The notes below the pieces were generated by a model. It had not been told where the DNA came from. It did no database searches and saw nothing but the letters and a program-made list of their open reading frames with translations. A stretch of DNA of 64,000 nt from contig NZ_AP018227.1 of the NCBI RefSeq assembly GCF_002368095.1, positions 6,836,123-6,900,122 of the forward strand, read 5' to 3'. The translations under genes were made by a program, and so were the position numbers. Position 1 is the stretch's first letter, and every line of letters begins with the position of its first letter. This stretch comes from Calothrix parasitica NIES-267 (GTDB lineage: Bacteria; Cyanobacteriota; Cyanobacteriia; Cyanobacteriales; Nostocaceae). This document shows positions 1 through 8,927 of this stretch, piece by piece.

Positions 1-175
1 CAACTGCGATTACAGTCTTAAATTGGCTGACTAATCAAAATACTTATATTCAGTAAAATCGCAGATAAATATAACTTGTTTCTAAAAAAGATTTTGTGAT
101 GAATTAGCAATTTAAATTCTTTTTCAGCTATTTCTGCTCTGTGGTAAATACACGATAAAAAAAGCTATAAATATT

Positions 176-376
176 TTAATTGTGAGATTCTAACCAATCA
201 AAAATTTGCTCTAGCTGCTCTATATCAACTAAACCATACTGCCAAAGCAGCATCGGTAACGGTCCATTATCTAACTCGCTTTTTCGCATTGCAACTGCAA
301 TATCGCAACTAGTAAGTAACAGTTCCTTTTTCAAAAAATTGATAAATTTCGTATCGCTTTGAGGTGTTAGCATCAT
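176..376 (-). CDS. DUF2949 family small protein
   Basis: A 66-residue protein whose second half (LPMLLWQYGLV followed by EQLEQIFDWLE) is the signature I associate with the cyanobacterial DUF2949 family. No function is established for that family. It has no membrane segment or signal peptide. Two consecutive Met codons start the frame, and either could be used. It lies downstream of the nifP pair on the same strand, separated by about 180 bp, so it is probably a separate transcription unit. The family assignment is from memory of the motif; the gene itself is well supported by its compact length and conserved C-terminal half. Confidence 0.7.
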   Translation of the reverse strand: MMLTPQSDTKFINFLKKELLLTSCDIAVAMRKSELDNGPLPMLLWQYGLVDIEQLEQIFDWLESHN

Positions 377-556
377 AGAACAACCAACCTCTATATTTAT
401 TAATAAACACGGCTTAGTTTAACTGACTATTTTTGTCGTAAATGGAAACCTTGTTACCTACCTTTTATATCTCAGGAAACCTTCATCGCTAAACTTGAAT
501 TTTCTGAGATTGTTTATCTTTGCGCGTACAGTATAAACCAGGTAGGTAAAAAGTAA

Positions 557-799
557 TTAGTTATCCCAACATCTTTGTAGCCAATCAATTAATGACTGAC
601 GTGATGCTGTAAATTGAATTACGGTAGAGTGAAGCAAAATTGCAGCAATCCAATTATCTATTTGTACTTGTAAAGAACCATCTGACCTACAAGAACAGGG
701 AATGTTCAACTCTTGTAAGCGATGGTAAATCTCCCAGCGTTGATGGTAAGGAATTAGCACTATTTGACGCAGAACGTTAGAGCCAGATGGAGGTAACAT
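557..799 (-). CDS. small conserved protein cotranscribed with nifP
   Basis: An 80-residue protein starting at the ATG complementary to 797-799 (MLPPSGSNVLRQIVLIPYH). That start lies 2 bp after the nifP stop codon and is preceded by a GAAGG-type ribosome site inside the end of nifP. A longer upstream reading of the same frame overlaps nifP and is unlikely to be used. The sequence has several Cys (PCSCR) and aromatic residues but no motif I can assign. Tight coupling to nifP argues for a role linked to nitrogen fixation or sulphur supply, which is inference. A small gene in the same place behind nifP is, as I recall, also found in other heterocystous cyanobacteria. Confidence 0.7.
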   Translation of the reverse strand: MLPPSGSNVLRQIVLIPYHQRWEIYHRLQELNIPCSCRSDGSLQVQIDNWIAAILLHSTVIQFTASRQSLIDWLQRCWDN

Positions 800-801
800 A
801 A

Positions 802-1581
802 TTAACCTTCCTTGGTTACAAGTTCCTTTTCCCCTTTCTCGATATTGGAGTTTTGCGAAGACGAAAGTAACTGTCTTTCTAGTTGTTCTACCCGTTGCAG
901 TAACGAACAAATTACGGTAGCTTCAACATCTGGAAGTTTTCCATGTTCCAAAGGTGAAAGACTAACATCTTGCTTGCGAGAAATTGGACGACCCGGTATT
1001 CCCACCACAGTACAACCGCTCGGTACATCTCGCAATACAACCGAACCCGCTCCAACACGAACGCGATCGCCGATTTGAATATTACCTAAAACCGAAGCAC
1101 CAGCACCGATTACAGCGTTTTTACCTATAGTAGGATGGCGTTTACCATTTTCTTTTCCAGTACCACCGAGAGTGACACCTTGATAAATCAGAGTGTAGTC
1201 TCCGACGATAGCGGTTTCACCGATAACAACCCCCATTCCATGATCTATAAATACACCTTTGCCAATTTGTGCAGCAGGGTGAATTTCAATTCCACTGATG
1301 AATCTTGCGAAATGAGAAATTAAGCGGGGAATCAAACCAATTTTGCGATGGTATAACCAATGGGCTAAACGATGCAAACATAAAGCGTGAAATCCAGGAT
1401 AGCAAAATATAACTTCTAACCAGTTACGTGCTGCTGGGTCGCGCTCGAAAATAATACGAAAATCATGGCTTAGAAGCTTGAAAAATTTAGCTTCGGATTG
1501 ATTTTCGCCCGCAGAGGTATTTTTACCACCTGCGTTTTTTACAAATTGATATTTGCTGATGTTCTCTTCCGATTGTGGCAT
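802..1581 (-). CDS. nifP: NifP, serine O-acetyltransferase
   Basis: Serine acetyltransferase of 259 residues, making O-acetylserine from serine and acetyl-CoA for cysteine synthesis. The nif-associated form supplies sulphur for nitrogenase metal clusters. The N-terminal helical part (about residues 45-100) is followed by left-handed beta-helix hexapeptide repeats (about 105-195) with the motifs HPAAQIGKG, DHGMGVVIGE, GVTLGGTGK and IGAGASVLG; the His of DHG is the expected catalytic base. The C-terminal 50 residues are polar and variable. A plain cysE is possible, but the position beside the nif cluster, the coupled small gene and the shared upstream 22-bp-spaced motif set with nifB favour nifP. 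Transcription is away from nifB. Confidence 0.88.
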   Translation of the reverse strand: MPQSEENISKYQFVKNAGGKNTSAGENQSEAKFFKLLSHDFRIIFERDPAARNWLEVIFCYPGFHALCLHRLAHWLYHRKIGLIPRLISHFARFISGIEIHPAAQIGKGVFIDHGMGVVIGETAIVGDYTLIYQGVTLGGTGKENGKRHPTIGKNAVIGAGASVLGNIQIGDRVRVGAGSVVLRDVPSGCTVVGIPGRPISRKQDVSLSPLEHGKLPDVEATVICSLLQRVEQLERQLLSSSQNSNIEKGEKELVTKEG

Positions 1582-1750
1582 CGGTAATGTCTAAATTATT
1601 TAAGCGATGTGCTATTTTCTGCTTATATCAGATGGCACTGTTAATACTAGCTTCTTCAATGTCGATTAAATTTATTTTATTTTATTAATTTTGTACTCAC
1701 CAACCTTAAATTCAATGTGGGTAGTGACTTCAGCATTTCTTAAGGGGTAT

Positions 1751-1806
1751 GGTACTAGTATTTATAGTAATGGGTACTAGTATTTTTCAGTCAAGGTACA
1801 ATCATT
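1751..1806 (-). promoter_or_regulatory. triple 22-bp-spaced repeat upstream of nifP
   Basis: Three copies of a 12-bp motif start at 1751, 1773 and 1795, exactly 22 bp apart. On the nifP strand they read AATACTAGTACC (1762-1751), AATACTAGTACC (1784-1773) and the weaker AATGATTGTACC (1806-1795). The set lies 170-225 bp upstream of the nifP start. The same motif with the same 22-bp period lies upstream of nifB at 5139-5194. Two helical turns of spacing suggest an activator binding one DNA face. CnfR/PatB is known to act at nifB and nifP promoters in other cyanobacteria and is the natural candidate; that link is inference. Confidence 0.7.
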
Positions 1807-2122
1807 TTTGTACTCATGAAAATAAGCATTAATAGCAATACTTTGAAGCTATTTAAACTCGTAATTTATAAATAAAAAAACACGATTAAACTGTACTCGA
1901 AAAGTAAGACAGTCAAGCTGATAAAGTGACCTGTTTGTATATGCAGCTACTAATTATTGTATTGTGAAGAATCTAGGATAAAAGCGGTTATTTATATTTT
2001 TTTTAGATTCTGTTTATGTTTAACAAAAGGCTTATAGCGATTACCTCACTCGGATAAAGTACCTTAATAGACTGGGAAACGCTATATGATTTAGATGCCT
2101 TTACCACGCTCATAGGGAGCTA

Positions 2123-2326
2123 CAGTAACAAGTAACAAGTAACAAGTAGCAAGTAATAAGTAATAAGTAATAAGTAATAAAGCTCCGAAATTGAAGGAGA
2201 AAAAACAACATATTTAATATTAAAGAGAGAACTGTTGCGCGAATCCTTTTTCTTTAGGAAGAGGTAAAACTTGCTACTTGCTACTTGAGCGTAGCTTTAC
2301 TTACTACTTGAGCGTAGCGGTACTTG
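2123..2326. repeat. STRR heptanucleotide repeats in inverted arrangement
   Basis: The left part (2123-2180) is a run of 7-bp units of the AGTAACA / AGTAATA type. The right part (about 2272-2330) holds the opposite-strand CTACTTG units interspersed with AGCGTAG. The two ends are therefore inverted repeats (AAGTAGCAAGTA against TACTTGCTACTT) around about 90 bp of unique AT-rich DNA. The right arm supplies the last codons and stop of bioA. Such short tandem repeats are typical of heterocystous cyanobacteria. Confidence 0.75.
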
Positions 2327-3616
2327 CTACTTGTGACCTTGATGCAAAACCCATTCTTTCATTACTCCGGTAACTCGTCGTAAGTCCTCTTCACTAATCA
2401 CGTATGGGGGCATAGTATACAGCCACTTGCTGTAGGGACGGAGCCAAACTCCCCTAGAAAGAGCAAACTCCCTAAATCCCACTAGGTTCGACGGAGATTC
2501 AAACTCCAATACTCCTATGGCTCCAAGTACTCTTGCGTCGCAAAGCGATGCTCCCTCCAATCCCTGAATCTCTTGTTTGAGTATTTGCTCAATAATCTTA
2601 ATTTTACTAAGGTAGTTTTCGGTTTCAATAAGGTTAATACTTGCCAAAGCCACAGCACAAGCAACTGCATTTCCCATGAAAGTCGGCCCGTGCATAAAGG
2701 CTAGTTCCGGGTCATCACCAAGAAAGGATTCATAGACTCGGCTTGTAGCGATAGTTGCCGATAGTCCGAAATATCCCCCTGTGAGCGCTTTACTAAGCAC
2801 CATGATATCCGGGGTAACATTAGCAAGGTCTGCTGCGAATAAGGCTCCTGTTCGTCCGAAGCCCGTCGCAACCTCATCGAATATTAGTAGTACCCCGTAT
2901 TCATCGCAAAGTCTTCGGACGTGGAATAAATACTCGGGAGGATAAAAGCGAAAACCACCGGCTCCTTGAAATACGGGTTCGAGAATCACAGCAGCTATCT
3001 CGGTGTTATTCGATTTCAAAAGCTCCTCAAGTTGACAAAGCGATACTTGGCATTCCTCAGAATCTATATTATTCCCACCCGGTGCATCAACGAAATACTG
3101 GGGGAGTATGGTTCCTTTAAACAATCGGTGCATTCCCTCGTCGTCGTCACTTACCGACATTGCTCCGGTCGTGTCGCCATGATATCCCAGTCGCAGCGAT
3201 ACAAAACGGCTCTTTTGATAAATTCCTTGATTGCGCCAGAACTGAATTGCCATCTTTAGGGCAATCTCGACCCCTACTGAGCCGCTGTCACCAAAGAATA
3301 CGTGATTGAGTCCTTTAGGAGTGATTCTGACTAAGGTCTCGGCTAGATTAATAGCTGGATCATTAACCAGACCCCCAAGCATGACATGAGCAAATTTTGT
3401 AAGTTGCTCATGAACCGCGTTATTGAGTACGGGGTGATTGTACCCGTGAATAACGCACCACCACGAAGAGATACCGTCAATCACAACTGTGCCATCATCA
3501 AGGTAAAGTTTGACTCCCTCTGCTCGAACTACTCGATACGGAGGAGCAACAGTTTTCATTTGTGCGTATGGAAGCCAGAGCGAATCAACTTGTCTCTTCA
3601 TCAGGGTTCGTGTCAA
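2327..3616 (-). CDS. bioA: BioA, adenosylmethionine-8-amino-7-oxononanoate aminotransferase
   Basis: Class III PLP aminotransferase of 429 residues, transferring the amino group of S-adenosylmethionine to 7-keto-8-aminopelargonate in biotin synthesis. Visible signatures are the early LWLPYAQMK, the BioA-typical DGISSWWCVIHGYNHP, GDSGSVGVEIALKMA for the cofactor phosphate, LLIFDEVATGFGRTG, and the Schiff-base Lys in VLSKALTGG at about residue 280. Length is normal for BioA. Codon use is richer in G+C than the neighbouring genes (frequent gcc, ggg, tcg, acc), suggesting transfer. The stop codon falls in an STRR repeat. No other bio gene is in the window, and it sits alone between nifP and nifB. 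Confidence 0.88.
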   Translation of the reverse strand: MTRTLMKRQVDSLWLPYAQMKTVAPPYRVVRAEGVKLYLDDGTVVIDGISSWWCVIHGYNHPVLNNAVHEQLTKFAHVMLGGLVNDPAINLAETLVRITPKGLNHVFFGDSGSVGVEIALKMAIQFWRNQGIYQKSRFVSLRLGYHGDTTGAMSVSDDDEGMHRLFKGTILPQYFVDAPGGNNIDSEECQVSLCQLEELLKSNNTEIAAVILEPVFQGAGGFRFYPPEYLFHVRRLCDEYGVLLIFDEVATGFGRTGALFAADLANVTPDIMVLSKALTGGYFGLSATIATSRVYESFLGDDPELAFMHGPTFMGNAVACAVALASINLIETENYLSKIKIIEQILKQEIQGLEGASLCDARVLGAIGVLEFESPSNLVGFREFALSRGVWLRPYSKWLYTMPPYVISEEDLRRVTGVMKEWVLHQGHK

Positions 3617-3728
3617 ATTATTGACTTAGGAAGTATTGTATTATTATTTATCAACTTCTGCTGAATGATTCCTTAATTAAAAAACTCAAAATTCTTATCT
3701 GCTTCCCGTTACGAATTACGAATTATAC

Positions 3729-4676
3729 TTACTCCCCCATTCTATTTATCACAATCTTACCTTTCGCTCTTTCACTTTCACTATATATATGAGCGGCTGC
3801 TAATTCTTGTAAAGGATAGGTGCGGTCAATAACCACTCGCAGTTTACCTGCTTCAATTAACTCATTGAGATAAATTAAATCGGTGGTGTTTGGTTGAGCC
3901 AAAATAAACTTAGCTTTTTTACTTCCAAACAAACTTGTTAATCCGATAGAAACCATATTTTGCAAGCTTGGTAGAGTCGTAACGTAAACTCCGTTGGGTT
4001 TAAGAACTTTTTTACAGTTATCAAAAGTCTGCTTAGCAACCGCATCAAGAATAATATCGTACTGCACCTGATTTTCCGTAAAATCTTGCTGGGTATAGTC
4101 AATAGTAAAATCTGCTCCGAGCGATTTAACAAAATCTAGATTCTTACTGCTGCAAACTCCAGTAACTTCCGTCGATAAAGCTTTAGCAATTTGAACTGCA
4201 AAAATACCTACTCCACCCGAAGCTCCGTTAACAAGTACGGTTTGCGATGGTTGAATATTGGCTTTATCCCTGAGCGATTGTAAAGCGGTAAGAGCTGCGA
4301 CGGGTAAAGCTGCTGCTTCCTCAAAGCTGATATTTGCAGGTTTAACAGCAGCTACTTTTTGCGATACTGTTGCTAATTCAGCATAAGCTCCTCCAGGTAC
4401 GCTCAGAGAACCATAAATTTCATCCCCTACCTGGAAGCTCTTAACTTGAGAACCAACTTCTAAAACTTCTCCAGCTAAATCAAATCCCAGAATCATAGGA
4501 AATTTATTTCCGCTAATAAACTTGAGCATCCCCTTACGAATCTTCCAGTCAATCGGATTTACTCCAGCAGCATTAACTTTCACTAACAACTCGTCGGGTT
4601 TGATTTGTGGTGCTTCGACTTCTTCATACCGGAACACATCCGCACCACCATATTCGTAGATAACCATTGCTTTCAT
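3729..4676 (-). CDS. NADP-dependent zinc-independent quinone oxidoreductase (MDR family)
   Basis: Medium-chain dehydrogenase/reductase of 315 residues. The N-terminal GroES-like domain (MKAMVIYEYGGADVFRYEEV, residues 1-110) is followed by a Rossmann domain with the NADP-binding LVNGASGGVGIFAVQIAKA around residues 145-165. The zinc-binding Cys/His set of classical alcohol dehydrogenases is not seen, which points to quinone or enone reduction. The C-terminal YPLQELAAAH...GKIVI is typical of the subfamily. It is a monocistronic minus-strand gene downstream of the nifB upstream region. The physiological substrate cannot be told. The link with nitrogen fixation, if any, is only positional. Confidence 0.85.
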   Translation of the reverse strand: MKAMVIYEYGGADVFRYEEVEAPQIKPDELLVKVNAAGVNPIDWKIRKGMLKFISGNKFPMILGFDLAGEVLEVGSQVKSFQVGDEIYGSLSVPGGAYAELATVSQKVAAVKPANISFEEAAALPVAALTALQSLRDKANIQPSQTVLVNGASGGVGIFAVQIAKALSTEVTGVCSSKNLDFVKSLGADFTIDYTQQDFTENQVQYDIILDAVAKQTFDNCKKVLKPNGVYVTTLPSLQNMVSIGLTSLFGSKKAKFILAQPNTTDLIYLNELIEAGKLRVVIDRTYPLQELAAAHIYSESERAKGKIVINRMGE

Positions 4677-5138
4677 AATTCTTCTTCCACCCCGAGTTGT
4701 ATTTCCCTTAATCTACTTTGACATTTTTTTATTCCCCAACGGAGATTGCAATCGCAAGTAGACTGTGGCAATATAATAAATAAGAAGTTATAGAAAATAA
4801 TTCTCACTAAGGGCAAAACAGGTATTTGCTCATAAGCCTTATGTAGCTTGCTTCTCAGATAATTTACATTGCTTTATGAAGTAAAAGTTAAGAAAATAGT
4901 ATTTGCGTCTTCTGTTCAAAAAAAAAGTGATATGTTAGTTACACAATTAGATTGAATCAATTCGGAAGGGTAATTATCTATCTGTTGATGTAATTGGTTA
5001 ATTTATTTGGTTCATATATATAGAAGAAACGTTTCAGGCAATAATTAAAGGGTTTTCGAGTACAGTGGGATGGATTGCGTGTAAAGTTGGTAAATCGGCT
5101 CAAACTCCCTACAAGACTTGTTTTCAGCCGAGTGCAGC
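4677..5138. other. intergenic region upstream of nifB, no gene seen
   Basis: About 460 bp of AT-rich sequence between the oxidoreductase start and the nifB regulatory repeats. Short frames occur on both strands, but none has a ribosome site, conserved-looking sequence or codon pattern like the real genes here. It presumably contains the divergent oxidoreductase promoter. Confidence 0.5.
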
Positions 5139-5194
5139 AATACCAGTACCTCGTTACATAAATACAAGAACCCCAGTGCAATAATACTAGTACC
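5139..5194 (+). promoter_or_regulatory. triple 22-bp-spaced repeat upstream of nifB
   Basis: Three copies of a 12-bp motif begin at 5139 (AATACCAGTACC), 5161 (AATACAAGAACC) and 5183 (AATACTAGTACC), exactly 22 bp apart. They match the triple set upstream of nifP in sequence, spacing and orientation relative to the gene. The set lies 450-510 bp upstream of the nifB start, so the nifB leader is long. It is the best candidate for a binding site of the heterocyst nif activator CnfR (PatB). Confidence 0.7.
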
Positions 5195-5646
5195 CCCACC
5201 CGGAAAAAAAAGATTAAAACTTCATAGCTATCTCACACTAAGGGTTTCAGGATTTGAGTGCAGATTTAATAAACTAAATAAATATAAGCGAACGAAATTT
5301 GAAAGCTCGGGAAAAAGCCACTGATATAACTTAGACATCGCCAAACACCAAGCGAGTCAAACAAATATAAAGACACGTTTGGTGAGTGGAGGGATGATAG
5401 CACCATGCCCTGTAAAAAGAAGTTGCAGTGGTAAAAGCTTGAAAAAGTAAATTCCTGGAATTCTCAAGCGTTGACACACACCAGCCGAGAAACGCCGGAT
5501 TTTACATTTCGATAAACTCACACTCCAAAACGTTAGTTTTTCGATTCAAGTCGAAACCGCTGCCACTTCGATTCCTGGGTTTAAGCAGAAGCGATGGCAT
5601 CTCCCACTTGGCAATTTGTCCAGTGACCGAACGCGAAATTCATTCA
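5195..5646 (+). other. nifB leader region
   Basis: About 450 bp between the 22-bp repeats and the nifB ATG. It probably contains the nifB transcription start and a long 5' leader. A tiny frame at 5594-5626 ([10 protein letters not shown], 10 codons plus stop) ends 20 bp before nifB and could be a leader peptide; no strong ribosome site supports it. I see no tRNA or recognisable riboswitch. Confidence 0.4.
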
Positions 5647-5906
5647 ATGACATCACCGTCTACTTCAACAGGAATCTTCACCCCTTCCGAGAGCGAATCT
5701 ACAGCTACACCAGCAAAAGCGAAAAAAGGTGGTTGTGGAACTGGCTGTAACGATAGCAGCCCTAGCGTCGAAATCGATGAAAAAACAAAAGAGCGAATTG
5801 CAAAACATCCTTGTTATAGTGAAGAAGCTCATCACCACTATGCAAGAATGCATGTTGCCGTAGCTCCTGCCTGCAACATTCAATGTAACTACTGTAATCG
5901 CAAATA
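5647..5906 (+). CDS. nifB: NifB, fragment 1 of 3 (N-terminus, radical-SAM motif)
   Basis: First part of the FeMo-cofactor biosynthesis protein NifB, a radical-SAM enzyme that builds NifB-co. The ATG at 5647 gives [11 protein letters not shown], the N-terminus usual in heterocystous cyanobacteria; an in-frame TTG at 5608 would add 13 residues and is less likely. The fragment covers [20 protein letters not shown] and the cluster-binding CNIQCNYC at about residues 77-84. It is cut at NRKY by element E1; in the unrearranged state it reads one more Phe and stops at 5913. Joining 5647-5906 to 7817-8819 and 12824-13015 gives 1455 nt, i.e. 484 residues and a stop, a normal NifB length. Confidence 0.95.
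5895..5906 (+). repeat. E1 left recombination site
   Basis: TAATCGCAAATA, in nifB codons for N-R-K-Y. Identical to 7805-7816; sequence differs immediately on both sides. Confidence 0.93.
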
Positions 5907-5913
5907 TTTTTAA

Positions 5914-6314
5914 AGTTCCAAAAAGCTATTGTTCGTATGACTTATAATTTTGATGATTTAAGGATTAACTAAAATTTGACTATAATCACAATGGTCAAAT
6001 TTATTAAATCAACTAAAATACTAAAGATATTGAATAAATTCATTTACTAAAAAATGACTATTTTAAAATACTGTAATATATACTGCTTTTTAAAATAAAA
6101 ATAGAGATAATTTTGATATTAATTTAAAATTTAAAATTTAAGTTTTAAGTTAAATCAGAATAATGTTCATTTATAACTTTTTTTATATTATAGTTACATG
6201 TAATTTACGAAAGTTTTAGAAACCCTATTTTTTCAAAAAAACGGGTTTCTAAAGTGTTTACGAATTATTTAGAATTGCTACATTATATATCCAAGCTGAT
6301 ACTATATAAGTTTT
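5914..6314. other. AT-rich spacer inside E1 with a terminator-like hairpin
   Basis: 400 bp with no gene. An inverted repeat AGAAACCC (6218-6225) / GGGTTTCT (6243-6250) with a T/A-rich loop lies 65 bp past the recombinase stop and may end its transcript. The same hairpin family recurs at 38778-38810. Confidence 0.5.
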
Positions 6315-7691
6315 TCAAGCTTTAAAGAAGGCTAATTCAGCCTCCAATTCAAATATTTTTTTCTTCAAAGTAATAATCTCAGTTTTCAATTCTTCATTCT
6401 CTTTCTCTTCTTCAAAAGCGGTATCAAAGGCTTTTCTCCTATTGTCTAATGAAAACCATTTTTGATAAGTTTTAGTATGTATTTCAACAGTATGACCTAA
6501 ATTATCTGCTGCTGCTTTAATTGGTACTCGCTGGAGATGTGCCCGAATTGCACAAGCATGACGTAAATCATAGGGTTTAAATTTAATTCCAGCACGTCTG
6601 AAATTAGCAGCAATTTTGACAATTCTGCTTTCTAATTGATTGACGTTATGCCAAGATTCTGCAAATTCTTTCAAATAATTTAATTGAATTTCTGACTTTA
6701 GATTAAATAATTCAACCCAATCAGGAACAAAGGGGAATACTTCCCTCGAACCAGTTTTATTATCACCATGAACTTTAAAAGTATGATGAATATTTTCTTT
6801 AGATACAAACCAATCTAAATCCGGTTTATTAATTACCTCCCTAGGACGCAAGCCATAAGTAGCCATCAAACCATAAATTTGTTTATATACAATCCAGTTT
6901 TGTTGATTAGCTTTGGTCTTAACCATATGATTTGAATAGCGGATTCTGAATAAATCAATACTTTCTATTATTTCCTTGTCAGATGGTATAGTGCGTTCTT
7001 TGAGTTTATATTCAAGCTTGAAATCATTCAGATTTACATGTATTCCTACTTCTTCGCAAATAAAAGAACATAAAGATATAACTTTATTGCGTATAGTTGC
7101 TAGTGGAATATCTTTAACTATACCTATCATTGTTTCAGGAGATATAACACTGTCAGTTAAAAAATACCTCTTGAAAAATCTTTCAACAATCATAAAAGTA
7201 TGCTCGCTTTTAATTGTTCTCTTTCTAGTGCTGAAATATCTTTTTTCAAGAGTCTGATAAAACTGGTTGTAAGTTATGTTGTTTTTAGAGCTAGCTTGAA
7301 TTCCCAAATATTTATCATTCCAAACAAAAGTTTTGCGAGCAATTAATTTTCCTAACTCTTGTGCTTCCTCCTCAGCGGTTTTTAAACCATCGAAGTTAGC
7401 TGGAATACCTAGAGAAATTTTATACTGTTTTGTCTGTTTACCATTTTTCGATACATCCTCTGGTTTTAAGGGTAAAGTAGCTCTTAACTGCATAGAACCC
7501 GAACTCATCTCTATAGCTACTTTAGTTTTGCTCTGCTTAAGCCTTTGATTAACTTCCGCAAGTTTTTCTCTGAGCTTGATATTGAAATGTTTTTTCTGCT
7601 CATTAACGATTTCCATCTTACCTCTATAACTTCCGTCCGAAGTGTTAGGAACTTTAAAATCATTAAATACATTACCTTGTATATCATCCAT
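6315..7691 (-). CDS. XisA/XisC-family tyrosine recombinase of E1
   Basis: Site-specific recombinase of 458 residues, expected to excise E1 from nifB. The N-terminal block (DIQGNVFNDF, TSDGSYRG, then TLPLKP and ISLGIPANFDGLKTAEEEA, to about residue 130) is shared by most recombinases in this window. The central 150-235 segment is divergent. The catalytic domain has Arg in GLRPRE (about 282), YDLRH (about 374-378), LGH (about 400) and the nucleophile in KTYQKW (Tyr about 409). The usual His of the HxxR motif is Tyr here (YxxR). The last 40 residues are a charged, leucine-rich coiled coil. It is transcribed against nifB. The target assignment rests on location. Confidence 0.92.
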   Translation of the reverse strand: MDDIQGNVFNDFKVPNTSDGSYRGKMEIVNEQKKHFNIKLREKLAEVNQRLKQSKTKVAIEMSSGSMQLRATLPLKPEDVSKNGKQTKQYKISLGIPANFDGLKTAEEEAQELGKLIARKTFVWNDKYLGIQASSKNNITYNQFYQTLEKRYFSTRKRTIKSEHTFMIVERFFKRYFLTDSVISPETMIGIVKDIPLATIRNKVISLCSFICEEVGIHVNLNDFKLEYKLKERTIPSDKEIIESIDLFRIRYSNHMVKTKANQQNWIVYKQIYGLMATYGLRPREVINKPDLDWFVSKENIHHTFKVHGDNKTGSREVFPFVPDWVELFNLKSEIQLNYLKEFAESWHNVNQLESRIVKIAANFRRAGIKFKPYDLRHACAIRAHLQRVPIKAAADNLGHTVEIHTKTYQKWFSLDNRRKAFDTAFEEEKENEELKTEIITLKKKIFELEAELAFFKA

Positions 7692-7804
7692 TTTTTGACT
7701 AAATTTTGACTAAAAAATTAAAAGTTCAAATTAAACAGTTAGTTAAATTAAACCGTTATGGATGAACATTTTAAGCTATTAGTGAGTATTTATTCAAATG
7801 GTAT

Positions 7805-7816
7805 TAATCGCAAATA
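7805..7816 (+). repeat. E1 right recombination site
   Basis: TAATCGCAAATA, second copy of the E1 repeat. It is followed at once by nifB codons for D-C-A-N-E-S-R-P. Confidence 0.93.
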
Positions 7817-8819
7817 CGACTGTGCTAACGAAAGCCGTCCTGGAGTAGTTAGCGAATTACTCTCACCAGAAGAAGCTGCACAAAAAGTTTTGGTAGTTGC
7901 AGGTAAAATTCCTCAAATGACAGTGTTAGGAATCGCTGGACCTGGCGATCCTTTAGCAAATCCTGATAAGACTTTCAAAACTTTTGAGTTAATTAATTCT
8001 CAAGCTCCAGATATTAAACTTTGTTTATCAACTAACGGTTTGATGCTTCCGGATTATGTAGACCGGATTAAAGAATTAAATGTTGACCATGTGACTATTA
8101 CAATCAACATGGTAGACCCAGAAATCGGAGCCAAAATCTACCCTTGGGTTCACTATAAGCGCAAGCGCTATAGAGGAATTGAAGCAGCAAGAATTCTGCA
8201 CGAAAGACAGATGGAAGGTTTAGAACTTCTTCGCGAAGCAGATATTCTTTGTAAAGTTAACTCTGTATTGATTCCAGGAGTCAACGACCATCATCTTCCC
8301 GAGGTAAATAAAGCCATCCGCGAACGAGGTGCATTTATTCATAATATTATGCCCTTGATTAGCGCTCCGGAACACGGTACTCACTTTGGATTGAACGGAC
8401 AAAGAGGTCCTACTTCCAAAGAATTAAAAGAAGTACAGGATAAGTGTTCTGGTAACATGAAAATGATGCGTCACTGCCGTCAATGTCGTGCAGACGCAGT
8501 AGGATTATTAGGAGAAGACCGCAGCCAAGAATTTACCAAAGATAAATTCATGGAAATGACTCCAGAATATGATTTGGAGCAGCGTCAAGAAGTTCATCAA
8601 GGAATTGAACAAACTAGAGAACAACTCGAAGCAGCTAAGCAAGAGCTTGAAACTTTCGATTTAGAACTCACCGGTGAAAAAATGCTGCTAGCAGTAGCAA
8701 CCAAAGGTGGTGGTATCGTTAACCAACACTTTGGACATGCTAAAGAGTTTCAAATTTACGAAGTCGATGGTAGAAAGGTTGAGTTCGTAGGACATCGTAA
8801 AGTTGACCATTTCTGTCAA
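7817..8819 (+). CDS. nifB: NifB, fragment 2 of 3 (central part)
   Basis: Central part of NifB, about residues 88-421, reading [20 protein letters not shown], then [14 protein letters not shown] of the radical-SAM barrel, [16 protein letters not shown], and the start of the C-terminal NifX/NafY-like domain ([21 protein letters not shown]). It carries no start of its own; an in-frame ATG at 7758 lies inside E1 and gives a non-native N-terminus. It is cut at DHFCQ by E2; the unrearranged frame runs on for three foreign codons and stops at 8831. All residues expected of NifB in this stretch appear present, so the gene is functional once rearranged. Confidence 0.95.
8811..8819 (+). repeat. E2 left recombination site
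   Basis: TTCTGTCAA in nifB codons for F-C-Q, identical to 12815-12823. Confidence 0.9.
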
Positions 8820-8927
8820 ATGTTCTACTAGCTATGTTATTGAGATACAATTTATTTGTGGCTGACTTAACTTTCAGCTATTTATCATTTGTAGCGAAAT
8901 TAGCTTTTTTAGGGAATCATTAAGGGA

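Larger units (their letters stand above)
5895..7816. mobile_element. E1, first nifB excision element (1910 bp)
   Basis: DNA between two copies of TAATCGCAAATA (5895-5906 and 7805-7816). Recombination between them removes 1910 bp and joins TGT AAT CGC AAA TAC GAC TGT, restoring C-N-R-K-Y-D-C in NifB. The only gene inside is one tyrosine recombinase on the minus strand, so the element is minimal. The rest is very AT-rich DNA without a gene. Confidence 0.95.

Noticed and set aside
812-1323. Plus-strand frames over nifP
   Set aside because: They are antisense shadows of a well-supported gene.
4978-5324. Short frames upstream of nifB on both strands
   Set aside because: They overlap the 22-bp regulatory repeats and each other and have no ribosome site.
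5608-5646. Longer nifB start at TTG 5608
   Set aside because: The extra 13 residues do not resemble known NifB N-termini, while MTSPSTS at 5647 does. No good ribosome site supports the TTG.
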